From Mageeibacillus sp. UBA1212 (GTDB lineage Bacteria; Bacillota; Clostridia; UBA1212), in assembly GCA_002309655.1 (NCBI GenBank), contig DBXM01000048.1, positions 1 through 34,243 of the forward strand: DNA of 34,243 bases, read 5' to 3'. Positions 23,344 to 32,338 of the stretch are shown here, piece after piece. How positions within the stretch are numbered: the stretch's first letter is position 1; each line of letters opens with the position of its first letter. Under the pieces are notes generated by a model. It did no database searches, was not told where the DNA came from, and saw only the letters and a program-made list of their open reading frames with translations. Position numbers and translations under genes: made by a program.

Positions 23344-24033
23344 TCAAATCTTGGTCGGGTTGATCTTGATGCCGGGGCCCATCGTGGAAGAAACAACCGC
23401 GCTTCTCACGTACTGGCCTTTGGCGGCTGCCGGTTTGGCTTTGAGGATTGCTTCGTAAAGCGCCTGGAAGTTCTCAAGGAGCTTCTGCTCGCCGAAGGAA
23501 ACCTTGCCGATCGGGCAGTGAATGATGTTGGTCTTGTCGAGCCTGTACTCAACCTTACCGGCTTTGATCTCGGCGATGACCTTCTTGACGTCCATCGAAA
23601 CCGTTCCGGACTTCGGGTTAGGCATCAAGCCCTTGGGTCCGAGGATCTTACCGATGCGGCCGACAACGCCCATCATGTCGGGGGTCGCCACAACGATGTC
23701 GAACTCAAACCAGTTCTCGTTCTTGATCTTGTTGACAAGCTCTTCGCCGCCGACGTAATCCGCACCCGCCTCTTCGGCTTCGGTGACCTTGTCGCCCTTC
23801 GCGAAAACGAGCACTCTCTTCGTCTTACCGGTTCCGTTAGGAAGCACCACGCTACCTCTGACCTGCTGGTCGGCCTGTCTGGAGTCGACGCCGAGTCTCA
23901 TGTGGAGCTCAACGGTCTCGTCGAATTTGGCTTTCGCGCAGGAGATAACGTTCTGGATCGCCTCTGTGGGTTCGTAAAGCTTGGATGTGTCAACAGCCTT
24001 GATGCTGTCTTTATACTTCTTTCCTCTAAACAT
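23344..24033 (-). CDS. rplA: Large ribosomal subunit protein uL1
   Basis: A 229-residue L1, full length, forming the mobile L1 stalk that helps release deacylated tRNA. Conserved features include KFDETVELHMRLGVDSRQ, QVRGSVVLPNGTGK near residue 57, the signature ATPDMMGVVGRIGKILGPKG near residue 116, followed by LMPNPKSGTV. It follows rplK by 21 bases and precedes the L10 leader. In many bacteria L1 autoregulates rplK-rplA translation; no matching site was assigned here. Confidence 0.97.
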   Translation of the reverse strand: MFRGKKYKDSIKAVDTSKLYEPTEAIQNVISCAKAKFDETVELHMRLGVDSRQADQQVRGSVVLPNGTGKTKRVLVFAKGDKVTEAEEAGADYVGGEELVNKIKNENWFEFDIVVATPDMMGVVGRIGKILGPKGLMPNPKSGTVSMDVKKVIAEIKAGKVEYRLDKTNIIHCPIGKVSFGEQKLLENFQALYEAILKAKPAAAKGQYVRSAVVSSTMGPGIKINPTKI

Positions 24034-24054
24034 TCGCGTTCACTCTCCTTACTC

Positions 24055-24480
24055 TCAATCCACGACCACGATGCCCATGCTTCTCGCGGTTCCCGCAATC
24101 ATGCTGGCCGCCGCCTCTACGTCCGCCGCGTTAAGATCGGGCATTTTCTGCTCCGCGATCTTCATAACTTCAGCTTTCGTAATGGTCGCTACCTTCTCGC
24201 GGTTCGGCTTGCCGGATCCGCTGTCGATTTTGCAGGCTTTCTTAAGCAAAACGGCTGCCGGCGGAGTTTTGGTAATGAACGTAAACGTCTTATCAGCGTA
24301 AACGGTGATGACGACAGGAATGATAAGTCCCGCGTCATTCTTCGTTCTCTCATTGAATTCTTTGCAGAATCCCATGATGTTTAAGCCATGCTGACCCAAA
24401 GCTGGTCCAACCGGTGGAGTCGGTGTTGCTTTTCCTGCGGGTATTTGTAATTTTACAAACGCCGTAATTTTCTTAGCCAT
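24055..24480 (-). CDS. rplK: Large ribosomal subunit protein uL11
   Basis: A 141-residue L11 of normal length that binds the 23S GTPase-associated region with L10 and is needed for stringent response signalling. The proline-rich N-terminal switch (IPAGKATPTPPVGPALGQHG) and the C-terminal rRNA-binding domain (KMPDLNAADVEAAASMIAG) are both clear. The start at 24480 follows GGAGG by 8 bases; three extra in-frame codons upstream are rejected for that reason. It lies between nusG and rplA in the standard order. Confidence 0.97.
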   Translation of the reverse strand: MAKKITAFVKLQIPAGKATPTPPVGPALGQHGLNIMGFCKEFNERTKNDAGLIIPVVITVYADKTFTFITKTPPAAVLLKKACKIDSGSGKPNREKVATITKAEVMKIAEQKMPDLNAADVEAAASMIAGTARSMGIVVVD

Positions 24481-24570
24481 ACTTTCCACCTCCCAATAAA
24501 TTCAGGCTGTTTTGCGCACGTGCCGGAATGGCTTTACCGGCGGCGCGCGAAGACCGTTATTACAACTTTA

Positions 24571-25170
24571 TCAGTCGTCGATCTTCTCAACCTGTGTGTA
24601 TTCCAGCTCGGCGGGAAGCTTCCTGCCGAACATAGAAACCATCGCCTTGATGCATTTTTTCTCCTTGAGAACGGCCTCGACCGTGCCTTCGTTGCCCGCA
24701 AGCGGTCCCGAAATGATCGCAATGCGGTCGCCGACCTTAAACGCATCAATGTAGATCTCGTCGGAAATGTCGTCGATGTCCACGTTGAGTGCTCTTACCT
24801 CTTCGGGGGTGAGCGGCGTGGGGTTCATCGGGTCAGGGCCTACAAAGCCGGTGACTCCGGGCGTATTTCTGACGATATACCAAGTCTCCTTGGTGTAAAT
24901 CATTTTAATAAGAACATAACCGGGAAAAGCCTTCTTGAGTTCGGTCTTCTCCTTGCCGTCCTTGAAAACGGTCTCCTCGACCATCGGGATGACGATTTTG
25001 GAAACGGTCTTTCCCAGGTCGGAGTTCTCTATCTTGCTCTCGAGATACTGTTTGACCTTGTTTTCGTACGTCGAATACGTGTGGATAACATACCACTTCA
25101 TCTCCGGCTCGCGGGTTTTCTTCTCCTGATCGTCGTCATTCGATGATAATTTAAATTCAAGTGCACTCAT
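24571..25170 (-). CDS. nusG: Transcription termination/antitermination factor NusG
   Basis: A 199-residue NusG. The NGN domain begins at KWYVIHTYSTYENKV (about residue 25) and includes FPGYVLIKM and WYIVRNTPGVTGFVG. The C-terminal KOW domain is GDRIAIISGPLAGNEGTVEA. An unusual acidic N-terminal extension of about 23 residues (KLSSNDDDQEKKTREPE) precedes the normal start. The ATG at 25170 is favoured by the G-rich ribosome-binding site upstream, but initiation at the methionine of MKWYV cannot be excluded. It acts on RNA polymerase pausing and links transcription to translation. It lies between secE and rplK as in most bacteria. Confidence 0.95.
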   Translation of the reverse strand: MSALEFKLSSNDDDQEKKTREPEMKWYVIHTYSTYENKVKQYLESKIENSDLGKTVSKIVIPMVEETVFKDGKEKTELKKAFPGYVLIKMIYTKETWYIVRNTPGVTGFVGPDPMNPTPLTPEEVRALNVDIDDISDEIYIDAFKVGDRIAIISGPLAGNEGTVEAVLKEKKCIKAMVSMFGRKLPAELEYTQVEKIDD

Positions 25171-25264
25171 GACAGGCAACCCCCCTCCTTCAAAAATCGC
25201 ATTCGCGTCTTTTCATGTGCGTGCGGCACAAATTTTCAACATTTCAGAGCGCAGTCAAATATCC

Positions 25265-25519
25265 TTATGCGCGAATAAACTCGACAAGGAATTTGAGCAG
25301 TGAATCAATGCCGAAAATCAGGGCACCGATTACCAGGCAGACTGCGAGCACCGAAACAGTACTCTTGAAAAGCTCCTTTTTGGTAGGCCAGGTGACCTTC
25401 TTAAGCTCTCCGGATATGCCCTTGAAGAAGCCGGCAATGGCCTTTCCGATCTTCTGGAAAAACGCCTTCACCTTGCCGGGGTTCTTTTTAGCTTTAGTAG
25501 CGTTATTTGCGGACGCCAT
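25265..25519 (-). CDS. secE: Preprotein translocase subunit SecE
   Basis: An 84-residue single-span SecE. A basic N-terminal tail (KAKKNPGKVKAFFQKIGK) leads into the conserved amphipathic motif GELKKVTWPTKKELFKST (about residues 37-54), then one transmembrane helix (about 55-77). SecE clamps SecY in the SecYEG export channel, which works with the SecA encoded upstream at 27827-30691. GGAGG lies 6 bases before the ATG. It sits 24 bases after rpmG and 94 bases before nusG. Confidence 0.96.
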   Translation of the reverse strand: MASANNATKAKKNPGKVKAFFQKIGKAIAGFFKGISGELKKVTWPTKKELFKSTVSVLAVCLVIGALIFGIDSLLKFLVEFIRA

Positions 25520-25543
25520 AATAATCCTCCGAATAAACCTTTA

Positions 25544-25693
25544 TCACTTCGTCTCTTTGTGAACGGTGTGTTTGTTGCAGAATTTGCAGAACTTGCTGAG
25601 TTCCAGTCTTTCTGTCGTGGTTTTCTTATTCTTCATCGTTATGTAATTTCTGCGCTTGCATTCTGTGCACGCCATTATTACCTTTACTCTCAT
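25544..25693 (-). CDS. rpmG: Large ribosomal subunit protein bL33
   Basis: A 49-residue L33 of the zinc-binding form, with CxxC pairs CTEC near residue 9 and CKFC near residue 37 and the typical ELSKFCKFCNKHTVHKE end. The start at 25693 (MRVKVIMACTECK) follows GGAGG by about 9 bases; upstream in-frame codons extend past the promoter's -10 region and are rejected. It is the first gene of the rpmG-secE-nusG-rplKAJL unit and has a good promoter just upstream. Confidence 0.96.
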   Translation of the reverse strand: MRVKVIMACTECKRRNYITMKNKKTTTERLELSKFCKFCNKHTVHKETK

Positions 25694-25727
25694 CGTTTTA
25701 CACCTCCAAAAAATTGCGGCAACGGGC

Positions 25728-25757
25728 ATTCTACCATAAAATGGTTAGCCGTGTCAA
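25728..25757 (-). promoter_or_regulatory. Promoter of the rpmG-secE-nusG-ribosomal protein operon
   Basis: On the minus strand an exact TTGACA (25757-25752), an 18-base spacer and TAGAAT (25733-25728) precede rpmG. A-rich sequence (AAAAAACAAAAAAAG) just upstream of the -35 resembles an UP element. Further upstream is a tandem CGGGAAATAT repeat. Confidence 0.85.
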
Positions 25758-25926
25758 CTACTTTTTTTGTTTTTTCGTCGATATTTCCCGATATTTCCCG
25801 AAAATCTCCCATCGGGGCCTTCTCCGCGGCGTTTTCCGGGTTTTCCGGCGTTTTCCGGGTCGCGACCGGCTTCCCGGCTTTTAATTACCTATATTACTCA
25901 ATAAGCGCCTGTATTTGCGGGCGGTT

Positions 25927-27735
25927 TCAGCCGGTCAAAAGTGACAGCCGGTACCTTGCGTACTCCGCGTCGTTCGTTCCCGGGTAGCGCGCCATCGTCT
26001 CGCGGTAGTAGAATTCGGCTTTTTCCTTGTCCCCGAGGAAGTCGTAGGCCTTGCCGGCGCTGAAATAGACCGGCGCGCCGCGTTCGTATTCGGGGTTGTA
26101 CTCAATGAGCGGAAGCGCGTAGTAGAGCACCGCGTTCCAGTCCTCCTTGCCGACGTTCGAGTACATCAGGTTGTAGTACTCGTTCGAGAATGACGCGAGC
26201 GCACGGTCGGCGAGGCTGTTCTTTTCGGCGGTCAGCGAGGAATCGAGGTGCGACCAGTCGAAAGCGTTCATCTGTTCGACGCATTCGCGGTACGACTTCG
26301 CCGCGTAAAGGCTCTTCAGCTCGGTGAGCTTCTGCGAAGCCTCGGCTCTCAGCTCGGCCTCGGTCTTGCCCTGAGGCGTGGGCGTGGGCGCTTCGGTGGG
26401 CTGTTGGGTGGGATCGCCGGTTACGCCGGGAGTCGCGTCAGTGCCGGCAGTCGGAGCCGCGGTCCCGTTCCCTTCCGGTCCCGGAGTTTCGTCTGTGGCG
26501 GGAGTGGCCTGTCCGGCTGTGGCGGACGGCGCGGGGCTTCCTCCGGGGTTGGTTTTGTTTATGTGGCCCAGGTGAAGCTTCAGAGCGAGCGCCGCGATTC
26601 CGGCAGTCACAAGAATGCACGCCGCGACTATTATGGCCATGACGGCTGTCTTCTTTCCTGCGAATCCGGACTGAGGCGGTGTTTCGGTGCCGTCGGAGCC
26701 GCGGCTTCTTCCGGATTTTTTGGCCGCGGCGACCCTCTCCTCAAATGAAGAAGGTTTTGACGCCTCTCCGCTTTGGGTGCGGGACTCTTCGTGTTCCGTC
26801 CCGAGGGGTTTCTCCGTAACTTCGGAGGAAGGTCCCGGAATTGAGCCGGACCTGTTTTCATACCTGTTTTCGGACCTGCCGGGTCTTGCCCGGGTCGGGA
26901 TTATAACCGCGTCAAACTCGTCGTTGTCGAACGATACCCGGCCGCCTGACGGCTGTTCGTTCACGGGCTGAGCGTCATTTCCGGAATTTTCGGCGGCTGT
27001 CTCCGGTTCTTCGTCCTGCTCCTGATCGTAGTAGCTGTCGCTTGCGGTGCCGAACGCGACGCTCGAGGCGCTTCCCGCCGGCGTCACCACGGGAACGGAC
27101 AGCTTCTTGCGCTCGCGGGGCGCGGGCGTGTTTTCCTTCATTCCCGCGTCAAACGCGTCGACTCCGTTGACGGATTTCTGCGCCGCGCGGAACCTTTTCT
27201 CGAAGTCGCTGAGCGGCTGCTTTTCGCGGGGTTCCTCTTCGTCAATGACGAAAACCGTGTCTGAAACCGCTTCGTCGCGGTCATCGCCGCTGCTTCTGTT
27301 TTCGCGGTCGCCTACCTGCCTCCCGTACGTGTATTCGCGTTCGAGCTGCCTTCTGCGCCTCTCGGCGTCAGTCTCGCCTCCCGCCTCCGAAAACTCGCCT
27401 TCGATCGTGACGTCTTCCCCGCTGGCGAGCGCGTCGTAGTAGCGCATCGCTTCGTTGTGGCGCTGCGGGTCGGAAATCATATTGATCGTTTTGATGCTGT
27501 CAATCCGGTTGCCGCACGCGAAATGCGTCAGTCCGAGCAGCATGTACGCGTCGTCGAAACGCGGGTACCGTCTAACGGCCTCTTTCAGGTCGCGTCTGGC
27601 CTCGTTGTTGCGGCCGGCTTTGATGAGCAGAATCGCATTGTTGTACAGCCGGTACGCGATATCCATCTGCGTTTCTTCACCGCTCTCTGGCAGGTTGATC
27701 TTTCTGAAACGTCTTACTATGTCCTGAAGTGTCAA
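25927..27735 (-). CDS. TPR-containing single-pass membrane protein
   Basis: A 602-residue protein with tetratricopeptide repeats at both ends. Residues about 25-90 (DIAYRLYNNAILLIKAGRNN, then RRYPRFDDAYMLLGLTHFACG) form cytoplasmic TPRs. A long charged, probably disordered region (about 105-360) follows, then a transmembrane helix near 370-390 (VMAIIVAACILVTAGIAALAL). A Thr/Pro/Ala-rich linker (about 400-455) leads to C-terminal TPR-like repeats that would lie outside (VYFSAGKAYDFLGDKEKAEFYYRETMARYPG). No named family is recognised. A scaffold for envelope assembly is possible. The start is TTG with GAGGTG 7 bases upstream. It lies between secA and the rpmG promoter. No clear terminator was seen after it. 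Confidence 0.75.
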   Translation of the reverse strand: MTLQDIVRRFRKINLPESGEETQMDIAYRLYNNAILLIKAGRNNEARRDLKEAVRRYPRFDDAYMLLGLTHFACGNRIDSIKTINMISDPQRHNEAMRYYDALASGEDVTIEGEFSEAGGETDAERRRRQLEREYTYGRQVGDRENRSSGDDRDEAVSDTVFVIDEEEPREKQPLSDFEKRFRAAQKSVNGVDAFDAGMKENTPAPRERKKLSVPVVTPAGSASSVAFGTASDSYYDQEQDEEPETAAENSGNDAQPVNEQPSGGRVSFDNDEFDAVIIPTRARPGRSENRYENRSGSIPGPSSEVTEKPLGTEHEESRTQSGEASKPSSFEERVAAAKKSGRSRGSDGTETPPQSGFAGKKTAVMAIIVAACILVTAGIAALALKLHLGHINKTNPGGSPAPSATAGQATPATDETPGPEGNGTAAPTAGTDATPGVTGDPTQQPTEAPTPTPQGKTEAELRAEASQKLTELKSLYAAKSYRECVEQMNAFDWSHLDSSLTAEKNSLADRALASFSNEYYNLMYSNVGKEDWNAVLYYALPLIEYNPEYERGAPVYFSAGKAYDFLGDKEKAEFYYRETMARYPGTNDAEYARYRLSLLTG

Positions 27736-27826
27736 TGCGATTCACCTCACTTTCTCCTAAAATTAGTGTAATTTGTGTGGTGTTCAGAACCGTCCGCCGT
27801 GAAGCAATACATGAAAAACGGGAAAC

Positions 27827-30691
27827 TCAGTCCGCGTCCTTCCCGCAGCAGTTCTTGTACTTCTTGCCGCTGCCGCACGGGCAAGGGGCGTTCCTGTCGA
27901 TCTTCGGCTTCTCGCGCCTGTACGTGGTCGTGCTGTTGCCGGAGCGGTCGTTCCGGGCTCTCGCCTGCGCCGCCTGAGCCGTGCGAGAAACGGTATTCCC
28001 GGTGCTCCTGCCGGAAGCCGTAGATGCGACCGGCCCCTGCGCAGAAGCCGAAGCCGCCTGGTTTCTCCTGCCGGAAGCGCCTTCCTTGCTCGAAGACGCG
28101 ACCTTCCTTCTCTCGACCTGTTCGCCGGTTTTGAGCACAAAGCTGAAGAGCATTCTCAGCGCCTCGTGCTTGATCGTCTCGTTCATAATGTCGAACAGCT
28201 CGAAGGCCTCGTTCTGGTACTCGATGACCGGATCGTGCTGGCCGTACGCGCGCAGTCCGATACTGTTGCGAAGCTGGTCCAGCGTGTCGATGTGCTCCAT
28301 CCAGTTTTTGTCGACCGCGTAAAGCAGTGCGACTCTCTCGGCCTCCCGGGCGTTCTCGCCGAACATCTGTTCGCGCGCGCAATAGTATTCCGTGCACTTT
28401 TCCTCAATGAACTGCGCCAGCGCGTCCTTGTTCTTGAACTTCGCCAGCCCCGCTTTCAGCGCCTCAAAATCGTTGCTCCTGAGAATGACCGAAAGCGCGT
28501 CCTGGGCACCCGCCACCGACCTGTCCTCAACGGAAGTGTGCGCGGGAATCACCGTCTCCGCAAGCTCCGCGGCCCGCGATTTGATGAGCCCGAGGTAGAA
28601 GTCCCTGAGGTTCTCGCCGTTCAAAACGCGACGCCTCTGTGAGTAGATTATCTCCCTCTGCTGGTTCATTACGTCGTCGTATTTGAGAACGTTCTTGCGG
28701 ATATCGAAGTTTCTCGCCTCGATCTTGCGCTGCGCGCTCTCGATGACGTTGGAGAGTATCTTGTGCTCGATCGGCTGGTCTTCGGGAATGTTCATCATTC
28801 CGAAAATGTTGTCGACCCTCTCGCCGCCGAAAAGACGCATCAGATCGTCCTCCAGCGAGAGATAGAACCGCGACATACCGGGGTCGCCCTGACGTCCGGA
28901 ACGGCCGCGCAGCTGGTTGTCTATACGCCTCGACTCGTGCCGCTCGGTGCCCATAATGAACAGGCCGCCTGCCTCAAGCACCTTCTTGCGCTCCTCGGCG
29001 ATTTCCTCGTTGTACTTGTTTACGAGCTCGCGGTAGATTCTCCGCGCCTCCAGAACGGCCGGATCCTCGGTGTCGGCGTGGCTGTCCGCGAGAAGGATCA
29101 TCTCCTCCGAGAGACCCATTCTTCTGAGCTCCTGCTTCGCCAGGAATTCGCTGTTGCCGCCGGGCATGATGTCGGTACCGCGGCCCGCCATGTTCGTCGC
29201 GATCGTAACCGCCCCGAACTTACCGGCCTGGGCGACGATTTCCGCCTCTTTTTCGTGGTTTTTAGCGTTCAGGACGTTGTGCTGAATGCCCTTCCGCGCG
29301 AAAAGCTTGCTGATGTACTCGGATTTTTCGATCGAAACCGTACCGATGAGGATCGGCTGACCCTTTTCGTGCGCCTCGATCGCGTCGCGAATGAGCGCCT
29401 CGTACTTGCCGTTGACGGTGCGGTAGACGCTGTCCGGATAGTCGATTCTGATGACCGGCTTGTTGGTCGGAATCTCGACGACGCCGAGGTTGTAAATGTC
29501 CTCGAACTCTTCCGCCTCCGTACTCGCGGTACCGGTCATGCCGGCCAGCTTCGAGTAGAGCCTGAAGAAATTCTGGAACGTGATCGTCGCCTGGGTCATC
29601 GACTCCTGCTCGACCTTCACGCCCTCTTTCGCCTCGATGGCCTGGTGCAGACCCTCGTTGTAGCGGCGGCCGAACATCAGACGGCCGGTGAACTCGTCGA
29701 CAATAATGACGCTGTTGTCCTTGACAACGTAGTCGATGTCGCGCTTCATGATGCCGCGCGCCTTGATCGCCTGGTTGATGTGGTGGCGCAGCTCCGCGTG
29801 TTCGGAGTCGGCGAGATTGTCGATCGCGAACCACTTTTCAGCCTTCTTGACGCCGTTCTCGGTAAGGGACGCGGTGTGCGCCTTTTCGTCAACGATGTAG
29901 TCTTCCTTGACGTCCTCGAGAAGGTCCTTGGAGTCGGTCTCCTTCACGACGAGCGCCTTCAAAGTTGCCGCGAACTTGTCCGCCTTCTCGTACATGTCGC
30001 TCGACTTCTCGCCGGCGCCGGAAATGATGAGCGGCGTTCTCGCCTCGTCGATCAGGATGCTGTCGACCTCGTCCACGATCGCGTAGTGAAGGTCGCGCTG
30101 CACGAGGTACTCTTTATAAAGGACCATGTTGTCGCGCAGGTAGTCGAAGCCGAGCTCGTTGTTGGTGGCGTAGGTGATGTCGCAGTTGTAGGCGGCGCGG
30201 CGCTCCGCCGGCTTCATGTCGTGAAGGATCACGCCCACGGTCAGCCCCATGAAGCGGAAAATTTTTCCCATCCACTCGCTGTCTCTTTTTGCCAGGTAGT
30301 CGTTGACGGTGACGATGTGAACGCCCTTGCCCTCGAGCGCGTTGAGGTACGCCGGCAGCGTGGAAACGAGCGTTTTTCCTTCGCCTGTCTTCATTTCCGC
30401 GATCTTCGCGTTGTGAAGAACGATGCCGCCTATGAGCTGGACGTCGTAGTGCCTCTGTCCGAGCACGCGCACCGCCGCCTCTCTCACCGCCGCAAACGCC
30501 TCGGGAAGCAGATCGTCGAGGGTCTCGCCCTCAGCCAGTCTCTTCTTAAACGCCGGCGTCAGCTCCGCAAGCTCGCGGTCTGATTTTGCCTTCATTTCGG
30601 GCTCAAGCGCGTTTATCTGATCGACGACCGGTCTGACTTTTTTTATGAATTTCTCACTGTATGTGCCGAAAAGCTTTTCAAAAAGTCCCAT
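27827..30691 (-). CDS. secA: Preprotein translocase ATPase SecA
   Basis: A 954-residue SecA that drives protein export through SecYEG. The Walker A segment AEMKTGEGKT lies near residue 100 and the Walker B segment AIVDEVDSILIDEARTPLII near residue 200. The second nucleotide-binding fold has ATNMAGRGTDI near residue 490 and RGRSGRQGDPG near 610. The C-terminal zinc motif CPCGSGKKYKNCCG, which contacts SecB or ribosomes, is present after a Ser/Ala-rich linker. The start at 30691 follows GGGAG by 8 bases; an earlier TTG overlaps that site. It starts 1 base after the stop of the HD hydrolase gene, so the two are probably cotranscribed. Confidence 0.97.
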   Translation of the reverse strand: MGLFEKLFGTYSEKFIKKVRPVVDQINALEPEMKAKSDRELAELTPAFKKRLAEGETLDDLLPEAFAAVREAAVRVLGQRHYDVQLIGGIVLHNAKIAEMKTGEGKTLVSTLPAYLNALEGKGVHIVTVNDYLAKRDSEWMGKIFRFMGLTVGVILHDMKPAERRAAYNCDITYATNNELGFDYLRDNMVLYKEYLVQRDLHYAIVDEVDSILIDEARTPLIISGAGEKSSDMYEKADKFAATLKALVVKETDSKDLLEDVKEDYIVDEKAHTASLTENGVKKAEKWFAIDNLADSEHAELRHHINQAIKARGIMKRDIDYVVKDNSVIIVDEFTGRLMFGRRYNEGLHQAIEAKEGVKVEQESMTQATITFQNFFRLYSKLAGMTGTASTEAEEFEDIYNLGVVEIPTNKPVIRIDYPDSVYRTVNGKYEALIRDAIEAHEKGQPILIGTVSIEKSEYISKLFARKGIQHNVLNAKNHEKEAEIVAQAGKFGAVTIATNMAGRGTDIMPGGNSEFLAKQELRRMGLSEEMILLADSHADTEDPAVLEARRIYRELVNKYNEEIAEERKKVLEAGGLFIMGTERHESRRIDNQLRGRSGRQGDPGMSRFYLSLEDDLMRLFGGERVDNIFGMMNIPEDQPIEHKILSNVIESAQRKIEARNFDIRKNVLKYDDVMNQQREIIYSQRRRVLNGENLRDFYLGLIKSRAAELAETVIPAHTSVEDRSVAGAQDALSVILRSNDFEALKAGLAKFKNKDALAQFIEEKCTEYYCAREQMFGENAREAERVALLYAVDKNWMEHIDTLDQLRNSIGLRAYGQHDPVIEYQNEAFELFDIMNETIKHEALRMLFSFVLKTGEQVERRKVASSSKEGASGRRNQAASASAQGPVASTASGRSTGNTVSRTAQAAQARARNDRSGNSTTTYRREKPKIDRNAPCPCGSGKKYKNCCGKDAD

Positions 30692-30692
30692 T

Positions 30693-31277
30693 TCAGTTTC
30701 TCCCAAGCTCGTCGAGCGGCTTGTCGTAGCTGCCCGCGAAGTGTTCCATGAAGTAGTTCACGCAGGGCATGTTCATGTCCGCGATGATCTTGCCGAGGGA
30801 TTTGCGGGCGCTGGAAAAGTCCACGTTGCCGCAGCGCTCCTCCTCCACGCACTTGAGGTAGGCGGTGAGCTTGTCGGCGGCCTTCACGATGGGAATGTAC
30901 TGCGCGTCCTCGTTCTCGTAGTTGATGATGCGGCCGTACTCCTCCCTGAAGTCCTCGGGAAGCATGCCGATGATCTGGTTCTGCGCGTTCTCCTCGATTT
31001 CGCGGTAGGTTCCGCGGATGCTGGAATTGTAGTACTTGACCGGTGAAGGCATGTCGCCCGTGATGATCTCGGCGGCGTCGTGGTAGAGCGCGTAAAGAGC
31101 GGCCCTCTCGGGAACGAGCTTCCCGCCGAAATACTTGCAGTCAATGAAGCAGAGCGCATGGGCCAGCATGGCCGTCTGGAAGCAGTGCTCCTGCAGGTTG
31201 TCCGAAACGATGTTGCGCATGAGGCCCCACCGCTCGATATATTTCATTCTGTTGATGAATGCGAAAAAGTCGTACAT
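30693..31277 (-). CDS. YfbR-like HD-domain 5'-deoxynucleotidase
   Basis: A 194-residue HD phosphohydrolase closely resembling YfbR, which removes the 5'-phosphate from deoxynucleoside monophosphates. The metal ligands fit: His31 in QEHCFQTAMLAH, His66-Asp67 in LYHDAAEIITGD, and Asp135 in VKAADKLTAYLKC. Glu70 matches the catalytic glutamate position. Family length is about 190-200 residues. The start overlaps the preceding gene's neighbourhood with GAGGAG about 6 bases upstream, immediately after that gene's TGA. secA follows after 1 base. Metabolic linkage to secA is not expected; the close spacing probably reflects a shared transcript. Confidence 0.88.
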   Translation of the reverse strand: MYDFFAFINRMKYIERWGLMRNIVSDNLQEHCFQTAMLAHALCFIDCKYFGGKLVPERAALYALYHDAAEIITGDMPSPVKYYNSSIRGTYREIEENAQNQIIGMLPEDFREEYGRIINYENEDAQYIPIVKAADKLTAYLKCVEEERCGNVDFSSARKSLGKIIADMNMPCVNYFMEHFAGSYDKPLDELGRN

Positions 31278-31287
31278 TTTGAACTCC

Positions 31288-32253
31288 TCACGCCCAGTAC
31301 ATCTCGCCGGCCGGCTCCTTTACGAGCACCTCTTTCAGGAACGCGATCGCCTTTCTGAGGCCTTCCTGCGGACTCATGAGGCCGTCTTCGTGCTCGATCG
31401 AGATCACGCCGTCGTAGCCCACCGTGCGCAGCATGCTGACGATGTCTTTCCAGTATGTGTAATCGTTGCCGTAGCCAAGCGTCCTGAACACCCACGAACG
31501 GTTGAGAATGTCGCCGTAGCTCTTGGTGTCGAGAACGCCGTTCTTCGCCACGTTGGCTTTGTCGACGCGGACGTCCTTGCCGTGGACGTAATAAACCGCC
31601 TCGCCCAGGTACCTGATCGCCTCGGGAACGTCGATGCCCTGCCAGACCAGGTGGCTCGGGTCGAGGTTCGCGCCGATGATCGGGCCCACCGCCGCGCGCA
31701 GCTTAAGAAGCGTCTCCGGGTTGTAAACGCAGAAGCCCGGGTGCATCTCGAAGGCGATTTTCTTGATTCCGTGCTCCGCCGCGAAGGCCGCGGTCTTCTT
31801 CCAGTAGGGAATCAGAACCTCGTTCCACTGCCAGTCGAGAATCTTCGGGTAGTCGTCAGGCCATGCGCAGGTGACCCAGTTGGGGTACTGCGAATCGGGG
31901 CAGTCGCCGGGGCAGCCGGAGAAGCCGATTATCGTGTCGACGCCGAGCTTCTCGCACATGAGGATCGTGTTGATGAAGTCGTCGTGGTACTTTTTCGCGA
32001 TTTCCTTGTTCGGGTGGACCGGGTTGCCGTGGCAGCTGAGGGCGCTGATCTCCAGGCCGTTCCCGTACACCGCCTGCTTGAACTCGCCGAACGCCTTCTC
32101 GTCGTGAAGAAGGATCTCGGGCTTGCAGTGGGCGTTGCCCGGGTAGCCGCCGCATCCGATCTCGACGCACTCGGCGCCGGCATCCGCAAGATATTTCATC
32201 GCTTCGGCGGTGGAAAGGTCGCCGAGCAGCACGCTGATTATTCCTATTTTCAT
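31288..32253 (-). CDS. Sugar phosphate isomerase/epimerase (TIM-barrel, AP_endonuc_2 family)
   Basis: A 321-residue TIM-barrel protein of the xylose isomerase-like superfamily. Visible family features are the N-terminal KIGIISVLLGDLS, the AGAECVEIGCGG strand-helix, IAFEMHPGFCVYNPETLL with a metal-ligand Glu (about residue 170), GANLDPSHLVWQGID (Asp and His ligands), YYVHGKDVRVD, and ISIEHEDGL with the last Glu. Such proteins often work with Gfo/Idh/MocA oxidoreductases on inositol or keto-sugars, and one is encoded far upstream on the other strand; linkage is speculative. GGAGG lies 8 bases before the ATG. It is followed closely by the HD hydrolase and secA. Confidence 0.88.
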   Translation of the reverse strand: MKIGIISVLLGDLSTAEAMKYLADAGAECVEIGCGGYPGNAHCKPEILLHDEKAFGEFKQAVYGNGLEISALSCHGNPVHPNKEIAKKYHDDFINTILMCEKLGVDTIIGFSGCPGDCPDSQYPNWVTCAWPDDYPKILDWQWNEVLIPYWKKTAAFAAEHGIKKIAFEMHPGFCVYNPETLLKLRAAVGPIIGANLDPSHLVWQGIDVPEAIRYLGEAVYYVHGKDVRVDKANVAKNGVLDTKSYGDILNRSWVFRTLGYGNDYTYWKDIVSMLRTVGYDGVISIEHEDGLMSPQEGLRKAIAFLKEVLVKEPAGEMYWA

Positions 32254-32338
32254 TGTTTTTCCTCCGGTTTTTTCACTTGGAACTTAAAGGCCTTTTTCGC
32301 GGCTCGAGGTCCGGCCTCGGATTAAGCCTGATTACTGA

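Noticed and set aside
24490..24560. GC-rich hairpin between nusG and rplK as a terminator
   Set aside because: No T run follows, and the ribosomal protein genes downstream must be expressed.
28763..30583. Long 606-codon open frame on the + strand opposite secA
   Set aside because: It is antisense to a fully conserved SecA, has no domain signature or ribosome-binding site, and reflects high-GC codon bias.
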